In this document: positions 7,100 to 11,082 of the stretch, in pieces
Layout of the letters: each line of letters starts with the position of its first letter
How positions within the stretch are numbered: position 1 is the first letter of the stretch
Assembly (NCBI GenBank): GCA_024280875.1
Contig: JAJRPH010000249.1
Coordinates: forward strand, 1 to 11,082
DNA: 11,082 nt
Source: Deltaproteobacteria bacterium
GTDB lineage: Bacteria > Desulfobacterota > Desulfobacteria > Desulfobacterales > Desulfosalsimonadaceae
Direction: 5' to 3'
Made by a program: the position numbers and the translations under genes
Notes under the pieces: generated by a model
What the model saw: only the letters and a program-made list of their open reading frames with translations
The model's database searches: none
What the model was told of the DNA's origin: nothing

Positions 7100-7967
7100 A
7101 TGTGATACGAAGGACAGATATTCAGACCATTCAGCGAAGCCAACAGCTATCTGCTTCAGTGTGCGATCGGATGCTCCCATAATAAGTGTACGTTTTGCGG
7201 TATGTACAAGGACCGCAAATACCGGGTGCGAAGCCTTGAGGAAATCAAGGAAGATATCAAAATGGCAAAAGCCCATTACGGTGACCTTGAAAAAGTGTTT
7301 TTATGCGGTGGCTATTGAAACCGATAAGCTCTTGGAAATTTTGAAAGATCTTTATCAGGCATTTCCGTCTCTGAGACATGTGGGAACCTATGTAGGGCCC
7401 CAGAGCACGCTGGCAAAATCCATGTCCGAACTCACTGCCTTACGCGCCGCCGGTCTGACCAAGGCTTATCTGGGAGTAGAGACCGGCGATGACCGGCTGC
7501 TTGCGGAAATTAAAAAAGGGATGACCGCCGCCCAGATGCTATAAGCCGGGCAGAACCTGGTGAATGCGGATATCAATCTGTCTTCCATTGTGCTTTTGGG
7601 AATTGCCGGAAAAGGGGAGCGAGCCCGCGAATATGCCATTGCCACAGCCGAGATTACCAACAAAATGAAACCCCGCTACCTGGCGGCCCTGACTACCACC
7701 CCGGTGCCCGGCACAGTACTGTATCACAAGGTTCAAAAAGGCGAGTTTGAGCTCCCGGACCCGTTTGACACGCTTAAAGAAATGAAGCTGATGTTTGAAC
7801 ATATCACCATGGATAATTTGAAATTTGTCGGGGTTCATGCTTCCAATTATCTGCCGGTCATCGGTACTTTGCAGAAAGACAAGGCAAAGATGCTGGAAGC
7901 AGTGAATGAGGTGTTTGAGAAGAGGGATCATAAGGCACTTCGCAGCGAACAAATGCGCGGTTTCTAA
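7100..7967 (+). pseudogene. Radical SAM protein pseudogene with three inactivating lesions
   Basis: Joined across frames this is a radical SAM enzyme of roughly 290 residues; its reaction is unknown. The first part (7106-7310) contains IGCSHNKCTFCGMYKD, a C-x4-C-x2-C iron-sulfur cluster site, and LEKVFLCGG. The next part, in another frame (7311-7967), continues IETDKLLEILKDLY, then YLGVETGDDRLL, and ends LRSEQMRGF. Lesion 1: the only start-like ATG (7100) is followed at once by TGA; alternatively a GTG start at 7102 has lost two bases. Lesion 2: a small deletion near 7310 shifts the frame after CGG. Lesion 3: an in-frame TAA at 7542-7544 replaces one codon in QML-AGQ. No ribosome site is visible. 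It sits 26 bases after the NYN gene. I see no basis for recoding, since three different defects occur. Confidence 0.9.
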
Positions 7968-7973
7968 AAGCGA

Positions 7974-8126
7974 ATGGGATTAGCCCTTTTGAGGCGTTAT
8001 CCGGGAATTGAAGTAGCTTTACTACAGTTTCATCCCAAAGGTCTTGCAAAAGAACGAATCTCATCCGTTTTAACGGGTACAAATATCAAGAATGAAAATT
8101 TGATTTCAAATCCTATTAAGGAATGA
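7974..8126 (+). CDS. Small open frame, 50 residues, doubtful
   Basis: An ATG two codons after the radical SAM stop, in the same frame, opens 50 codons (starting MGLALLRRYPG, ending SNPIKE). It has no ribosome site, no motif and no family I recognise. It may be a remnant of another gene joined by deletion, or chance. I list it only because it is the one open frame in this stretch with protein-like composition. Confidence 0.15.
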   Translation: MGLALLRRYPGIEVALLQFHPKGLAKERISSVLTGTNIKNENLISNPIKE

Positions 8127-8172
8127 GTCAATTAAAAAAAGTAATAGAAAATTTTATCAGTTAATGATAAAA

Positions 8173-8216
8173 TACGCTTGACGTATAGCGTACAAGGGGT
8201 ATCTTGTAGATGATAC
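8173..8216 (+). promoter_or_regulatory. Promoter with three nested inverted repeats, no gene attached
   Basis: TTGACG (8178-8183) and TATCTT (8200-8205) are spaced by 16 bases. Around them lie TACGCT/AGCGTA (8173-8178 and 8187-8192), TACAAG/CTTGTA (8191-8196 and 8203-8208) and GTATC/GATAC (8199-8203 and 8212-8216), all perfect. Such arrangements are common at autoregulated toxin-antitoxin or phage regulator promoters, but here only a 17-codon frame follows. Confidence 0.55.
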
Positions 8217-8237
8217 AAATTCATGAAGAGGGACGTT

Positions 8238-8270
8238 ATGTTGCGAGTTTAGAAATGTTGTGAGTTTAGA
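8238..8270. repeat. Tandem 16-bp direct repeats
   Basis: ATGTTGCGAGTTTAGA (8238-8253) and ATGTTGTGAGTTTAGA (8255-8270) match at 15 of 16 positions. A looser third version starts at 8355 (ATGTTGTG then TTAGTTAAGAGT). Copies two and three both run on into a Cys-rich-codon-free, C-rich block, suggesting a degenerate repeat unit of about 100 bases (8255-8354 and 8355-8445). Confidence 0.6.
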
Positions 8271-8281
8271 GTATTCCTCGC

Positions 8282-8442
8282 ACCCCGTCGATGAATACCC
8301 CGCCAAAAAAATCATTTAATTGTACCCCGCATACCCCGCCCGCATAGATAGGGAATGTTGTGTTGTTAGTTAAGAGTGAATCCGGCAACCCCGCTGAAGT
8401 GTCCCGCCGACAGTTTTCTCACATATCCCCGCCTGTCCCGCC
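8282..8442. repeat. Cluster of eight CCCCGC-like words
   Basis: Copies: ACCCCGTC 8282-8289, TACCCCGCC 8296-8304, TACCCCGC 8323-8330, TACCCCGCC 8332-8340, AACCCCGC 8387-8394, GTCCCGCC 8401-8408, ATCCCCGCC 8425-8433, GTCCCGCC 8435-8442. All share one orientation with irregular 9-47 base spacing in an otherwise AT-rich context. The spacing rules out CRISPR. Subterminal transposase-binding sites or a degenerate intergenic repeat are possible. Confidence 0.65.
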
Positions 8443-8556
8443 ACTGATCGGTTAAATTCAATTTAAAAATAGTTTAATTGCTTGTATGATTGCCGCTGGA
8501 AAATCGAATTATACTGAGACGGCATCGTACACAAAATATTATACCATGAGGCGCGG

Positions 8557-8787
8557 ATGGACAATGAAGAAATGATTAAAAATTATACGGCCGGGATTGC
8601 CAGGAGAAAAATCAGCCCCCCGGATATTGTCTGCCGGAACTGTCATCAAAAACCCGTATCTTATGAATTGCATGAAACCCGTAAACGGCAGATGCGTTTT
8701 TTCCTTGGGGATATTGTCACAGTAATGGTTTCTTTCTTGTTGCGATGGCAATGCCCTCTTTGCAACTCGACTTTTACGGAATTGTGA
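8557..8787 (+). CDS. Short zinc-ribbon protein, probably the truncated head of a transposase-type gene
   Basis: 76 residues. VCRNCHQKP (C26-x2-C29) and RWQCPLCNSTFTEL (C67? to C70, a second C-x2-C) form a zinc ribbon around a basic, hydrophobic centre (RKRQMRFFLGDIVTVMVSFLLRW). From memory, the pattern 'TRWRCPLCGKTFT' followed by a proline-rich segment is found in transposase-associated zinc-ribbon proteins (DUF6431-like) of Desulfobacterota. Those proteins continue well beyond this point, whereas here the frame stops right after the second knuckle, so the gene is likely truncated. The ATG at 8557 has GAGG 5 bases upstream. No transposase catalytic part follows. A genuine small zinc-ribbon protein cannot be excluded. 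Confidence 0.55.
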   Translation: MDNEEMIKNYTAGIARRKISPPDIVCRNCHQKPVSYELHETRKRQMRFFLGDIVTVMVSFLLRWQCPLCNSTFTEL

Positions 8788-9158
8788 ATTAGCAGGGAAC
8801 CTTGCGGAATTGGGATATGTGGCGGGAATGGCCGAAATCTGCCGATGTTTGGTGGGATCGGTGTTGTGACGGTGCGTGTTTGAGGTGTGTTGAAGTGTGC
8901 TGCGCCTTCAGGAGGAACGGTGAAAACCAATCTTGCGGAATTGTCTTTAAAAGCAGCACCTTTGCTTTCTATCTTGCAGATTTAAAATTGTATAAAAAAT
9001 AAATTATCCATTAAAACAGTGTATTGTAAAAAAACAGATTAAAAACTGCATGAAAGTTCGTAAAATTTTGCACTATTTTTGAATAATTTTAAAGAAGCCC
9101 TGTTTACGGGTATTTTGAAGATATTTGCTTTTTGAAAAAAAACGAAGTTGGAAGATTT
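8788..9158. other. Intergenic region, 371 bases, including the probable prophage boundary
   Basis: Positions 8800-8945 are G/T-rich and flanked by a 12-bp direct repeat. After about 8990 the sequence turns strongly AT-rich, and it then runs into the first prophage gene. A 66-codon plus-strand frame (8802-9002) is Trp- and Cys-rich because of the G-rich composition and has no convincing start, so it is not called. Confidence 0.5.
8801..8943. repeat. 12-bp direct repeat CTTGCGGAATTG flanking a G/T-rich block
   Basis: Identical copies at 8801-8812 and 8932-8943. A shorter match (CGGAATTG) also occurs at the end of the zinc-ribbon gene (8777-8784). Such repeats can be deletion or insertion footprints. 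Confidence 0.6.
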
Positions 9159-9173
9159 TTATTCGTTTTTTTC
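9134..9173 (-). terminator. Intrinsic terminator overlapping the end of the HsdR-N-like gene
   Basis: AAAAAAAACGAA (9135-9146) pairs with TTCGTTTTTTT (9162-9172) around a 15-base loop. On the minus strand the stem is followed by a run of eight T. The gene's stop codon (9161-9159) lies beside the stem. The symmetry would also let it work from the plus side. Confidence 0.6.
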
Positions 9174-10226
9174 ATAAAGGCTCAAACTATCAAGGAGATT
9201 TTGTGTAAATTGATAGATATCAGTCACGTTGTTTATTGTGTGGCGTATTTCTTTTCTATCTTTATCGAAAAGGCCAATATATTTCTGGCTTGCATTAAAA
9301 TGAAGTCTGTAAATGGGTTTTCTGTTGTTATCATCAAGAAGAACTCCGAAATAGGACTTTGTGTCTCGCTGCGCCACCCGATCAGGAGCGATTTTCTGAC
9401 ATATTATAGCTCGGACTATTTGAAAAGCTTCAAGTTCTTCATTGGTTGTTACTATCCCATTTAATTTTTCTTCTAACTCTTGACCTTCTTCTGGTTTTTC
9501 TCCTTCTTTTTGGACAGCCTTGACAGAATCAAGGAAATCACTAACACTCTCATTAATAAATTGATAAGAGGCCTTCCTTACAAACTCTGTAAATTGTTCT
9601 TTCGCGGATGCCGTGAAGCGAGCCCCATTATTACAGGCATTAAAGAAATATTTGACAAAATTTTCATCTGGGGTCTCAAATTGTGTCGACATTATTTTTT
9701 TAATTTGAGAAGTATATTTTAGTTCGTTTGCTGTGCTCAACATCCGATCAAGATCAAATTTTTCTTTTCCCAATTTTTTAACTTCAGCTAATAAATTTTT
9801 CCTCAAATTCAACATATCCAATTCTAAAAATGGCCGGGCATCCATCTTGTTTGGTTCTTCAAGGTCAGAAAAAAATAAATATTTTACGCCATTCGTTAAA
9901 ATAGCAATGCGGGACTTTGTAACAGCAAAATACCGATAAAGTTGGCTCATATTTGCATCGCTGAGATTACTTTTTGCCTGCTTGCATTCAATTAAAATAA
10001 TCACCTCATTGTTTTGCATAATAGCATAATCAACCTTCTCCCCTTTCTTGGTGCCATGGTCCGCCACAAATTCAGGAACAACTTCTTGAGGATTAAAAAC
10101 ATCGTAGCCGAGAGCTGCGATAAAAGGCATAATTAGTGCATTTTTAGTGGCCTCTTCTGTCTCCACGTGATCAAACAAAGAAGGGATTTTTTCTACTAAT
10201 GCACTAATCTTATCATCAAAACTCAT
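9159..10226 (-). CDS. Stand-alone HsdR-N-type PD-(D/E)xK nuclease-like protein, prophage-borne
   Basis: A 355-residue cytoplasmic protein similar to the N-terminal nuclease domain of type I restriction HsdR subunits (HSDR_N family). Visible: EEATKNALIMPFIAALGYD (24-42), with E25 the usual upstream acid; KVDYAIM with D66; and IILIECKQAK with E80-x-K82, the PD-(D/E)xK core; then QLYRYF (95-100) and AILTNGVKYLFF (108-119). No helicase motor follows, and no hsdM or hsdS is nearby. The C-terminal half (about 185-350) includes a coiled, charged section and a conserved-looking SYFGVLLDDNNRKPIYRLHF block. All catalytic residues are present. AAGGAG lies 7 bases before the ATG. It follows the repressor gene by 119 bases but has its own promoter, suggesting expression in the lysogen. 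The function is unproven; phage exclusion or DNA processing is plausible. Confidence 0.85.
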   Translation of the reverse strand: MSFDDKISALVEKIPSLFDHVETEEATKNALIMPFIAALGYDVFNPQEVVPEFVADHGTKKGEKVDYAIMQNNEVIILIECKQAKSNLSDANMSQLYRYFAVTKSRIAILTNGVKYLFFSDLEEPNKMDARPFLELDMLNLRKNLLAEVKKLGKEKFDLDRMLSTANELKYTSQIKKIMSTQFETPDENFVKYFFNACNNGARFTASAKEQFTEFVRKASYQFINESVSDFLDSVKAVQKEGEKPEEGQELEEKLNGIVTTNEELEAFQIVRAIICQKIAPDRVAQRDTKSYFGVLLDDNNRKPIYRLHFNASQKYIGLFDKDRKEIRHTINNVTDIYQFTQNLLDSLSLYEKNE

Positions 10227-10294
10227 CGTTTATCTCCTTGTCTATTTAATATTTAATTTGAGACGGTGTTGTTTTTTTTGGCGTATTTATATTA

Positions 10295-10322
10295 AATATA
10301 CCCTTCTAATTTTCAGTGACAA
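10295..10322 (-). promoter_or_regulatory. Promoter for the HsdR-N-like gene
   Basis: On the minus strand TTGTCA (10322-10317), 16 bases, TATATT (10300-10295), each 5 of 6 to consensus, placed between the repressor stop and the gene, about 69 bases from its ATG. Confidence 0.5.
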
Positions 10323-10345
10323 AAAAATACGGAAATTTATGATAA

Positions 10346-10852
10346 TCAGGTTCCCGATTTTTTGATAGGATCGTTGTTTATTTTAAGGGCGGTAGATTGT
10401 GGCGCATCTCCGCCATTTTGATTCCCGCCCCGCGAGTTCTCCATTTTTGCTATGCGCTGTTCAAGATTCTGTATTTCCTGCCGGGTTTCCACTGCATCAT
10501 GAAAAGACCGGATATTTGCCTTTAGGGAAAGGGCATATCCGGTGTCTGATTTAATCACCGCCCTGGTCATATTCAACAGTTCATTTACCTCCGGGTCCGC
10601 ATCTGCTTCCGGGCCGTTATTTTCTTCCTCTCCTTTTATATAAGGGGAACCCTCTCCGGTTAGAAGCCAATTTAAATTAACTTTTTGGTTTACTCCCCAA
10701 TCGGTGATTATTGCAAGTAATGAGCTTGCCCCGCTTTTTTCCCGCTTACTAAGGTCTTGAGCAGATAGGCCGAGTTCAGATGCTACCTGCTTTTTGGTTG
10801 AAAAACCTTTTAAGTTTTTTATCCGTTCAATGATTTTAAGTAATTTAACCAT
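10346..10852 (-). CDS. CI-type phage repressor, HTH domain without S24 peptidase
   Basis: A 168-residue DNA-binding protein, likely the lysogeny repressor of the adjacent prophage. Residues 5-72 match the phage CI repressor N-domain: IIERIKNLKG, an HTH at about 20-40 (KKQVASELGLSAQDLSKREK), then the family signature NLNWLLTGEGSPY (59-71). An acidic linker (74-90) leads to a helical, coiled-coil-like part (VETRQEIQNLEQRIAKMEN, 121-139), probably for multimerisation, and a polar tail. There is no LexA/CI S24 peptidase domain, so RecA-driven self-cleavage is not expected. The start at 10852 is preceded only by a weak GAAGAA ribosome site. It diverges from the HTH gene at 10960, with the TAAAC operators between. 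Confidence 0.88.
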   Translation of the reverse strand: MVKLLKIIERIKNLKGFSTKKQVASELGLSAQDLSKREKSGASSLLAIITDWGVNQKVNLNWLLTGEGSPYIKGEEENNGPEADADPEVNELLNMTRAVIKSDTGYALSLKANIRSFHDAVETRQEIQNLEQRIAKMENSRGGNQNGGDAPQSTALKINNDPIKKSGT

Positions 10853-10853
10853 T

Positions 10854-10918
10854 TAGTTTATTTCTTCTTGACAAGTAAACTATTTTTGCAATAAATTAAA
10901 GCTTATCTAAACCGTTTA
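10854..10918. promoter_or_regulatory. Operator array of TAAAC/GTTTA half-sites between repressor and Ner-like gene
   Basis: Two inverted pairs: TAGTTTA (10854-10860) with TAAACTA (10876-10882), and the odd palindrome TAAAC-C-GTTTA (10908-10918). They overlap or flank both divergent promoters, as expected for repressor binding sites. Which protein binds is not known. Confidence 0.6.
10868..10897 (+). promoter_or_regulatory. Rightward (early) promoter for the Ner-like gene
   Basis: TTGACA (10868-10873, perfect) and TAAATT (10892-10897) with an 18-base spacer, about 55-60 bases before the ATG at 10960. A TAAACTA half-site lies within the spacer. Confidence 0.5.
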
Positions 10919-10923
10919 TGCAA
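10895..10923 (-). promoter_or_regulatory. Leftward promoter for the repressor gene
   Basis: On the minus strand TTGCAT (10923-10918), 17 bases, TTTAAT (10900-10895). The odd palindrome lies between the boxes. Its -10 box overlaps the -10 box of the rightward promoter by three bases, so the two cannot easily be used together. Confidence 0.5.
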
Positions 10924-10959
10924 AATAGACATTTAATTAATATAAAAGGAGCTAACACC

Positions 10960-11082
10960 ATGACCCCGAGACAAAGACAGATTGAACTCAGGGAAGCCGG
11001 ATTCACCCAGAAGGACATTGCCGATGAACTGGGCGTGACTTCCGCCACTCTTTCCCTTGTTATCAATGAAAGATTCACTTCC
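10960..11082 (+). CDS. Small HTH regulator, Ner/Nlp-like, 5' part only
   Basis: 41 residues are visible before the window ends: MTPRQRQIELREAG, then FTQKDIADELGVTSATLSLV, a clear helix-turn-helix, followed by NERFTS. In Mu-like phages the first rightward gene is Ner, a small HTH protein that damps repressor and early transcription, and transposase genes come next. AAAGGAG lies 8 bases before the ATG, a strong ribosome site. The C-terminus and following genes are not visible, so a Cro-like or other HTH regulator is equally compatible with the fragment itself. The divergent CI-type gene and shared operators argue for the phage switch. Confidence 0.75.
   Translation, partial: MTPRQRQIELREAGFTQKDIADELGVTSATLSLVINERFTS

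Larger units (their letters stand above)
7968..8556. other. Gene-poor debris region, 589 bases, rich in short repeats
   Basis: Apart from the doubtful 50-codon frame, it contains an orphan promoter with nested inverted repeats (8173-8216), a pair of 16-bp direct repeats (8238-8270), and eight CCCCGC-like words (8282-8442), followed by an AT-rich leader before the zinc-ribbon gene. The open frame after the promoter starting at 8212 closes after 17 codons. The region reads as the scar of lost accessory genes. Confidence 0.55.
9020..11082. mobile_element. Left end of a Mu-like transposable prophage (incomplete in window)
   Basis: A CI-type repressor diverges from a small Ner-type HTH gene over a shared operator region, the layout found at the left end of phage Mu and relatives, where transposase genes follow. 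Outboard of the repressor lies an HsdR-N-like gene. A possible terminus is TGTATTG at 9020-9026, which matches the first seven bases of the Mu left end as I remember it and lies at the composition change. The 5 bases before it (AACAG) would be the target duplication. The transposase itself is outside the window, so the assignment and exact end remain inferred. Confidence 0.5.

Noticed and set aside
7100..7105. TGA directly after ATG in the radical SAM gene as a recoded (selenocysteine) codon
   Set aside because: The same gene also has a frameshift and a TAA stop, and codon two is not a plausible selenocysteine position; simple decay explains all three.
8282..8442. CRISPR array
   Set aside because: The repeated word is only 8-9 bases with irregular spacing, and no cas gene is nearby.
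8802..9002. 66-codon Trp/Cys-rich plus-strand frame
   Set aside because: Starts at TTG without a proper ribosome site; the Trp and Cys come from G/T-rich sequence rather than a recognisable domain.
1..11082. tRNA or rRNA genes
   Set aside because: No cloverleaf-like or rRNA-like sequence was seen on either strand.

Overview
The window looks like a chromosomal segment of a sulfate-reducing member of the Desulfobacterota, probably Desulfobacteraceae. This is inferred from gene content and was not tested by any search. The clues are a biotin ligase next to a biotin-dependent carboxylase, a secreted NxxGxxxF-repeat/PKD protein ending in a Gly-Cys-Phe-Ile tail, moderate GC genes with AT-rich spacers, and a mix of decayed accessory genes and a phage edge.

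Layout. Positions 1-1410 (minus strand) are housekeeping: birA (biotin protein ligase) followed downstream by the N-terminus of an ATP-grasp biotin carboxylase whose carrier partner is the expected substrate of the ligase. A 20-bp-arm inverted repeat of a CACAGAG-type dispersed element lies between them. Positions 1821-3836 (minus) encode a large exported repeat protein with a PKD-like domain. Positions 4211-5037 (plus) are a wrecked hipA with an internal deletion and a late frameshift. Positions 5092-5760 are an intact zinc-ribbon SAM methyltransferase closed by a strong hairpin. Positions 6330-7073 encode a NYN-LOTUS (OST-HTH) ribonuclease-like protein, followed 26 bases later by a radical SAM pseudogene carrying three separate lesions (7100-7967).

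Positions 8127-9019 hold debris with unusual structure: an orphan promoter with three nested inverted repeats, short direct repeats, eight copies of a CCCCGC-like word, and a 76-residue zinc-ribbon protein that looks like the head of a truncated transposase-type gene.

From about 9020 to the end the sequence reads as the left end of a Mu-like transposable prophage. A CI-type repressor (minus) diverges from a small HTH protein of Ner type (plus, cut by the window end). The space between them contains four TAAAC half-sites and two promoters whose -10 boxes overlap, so it looks like a lysis/lysogeny switch. Outboard of the repressor sits a stand-alone HsdR-N-type (PD-(D/E)xK nuclease-like) gene with its own promoter, positioned like a lysogenic-conversion or anti-phage gene. 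It is the best candidate for an under-described system here.

The genes do not form one pathway. The left third is core metabolism and surface biology, the middle is a zone of gene decay, and the right is an integrated phage.
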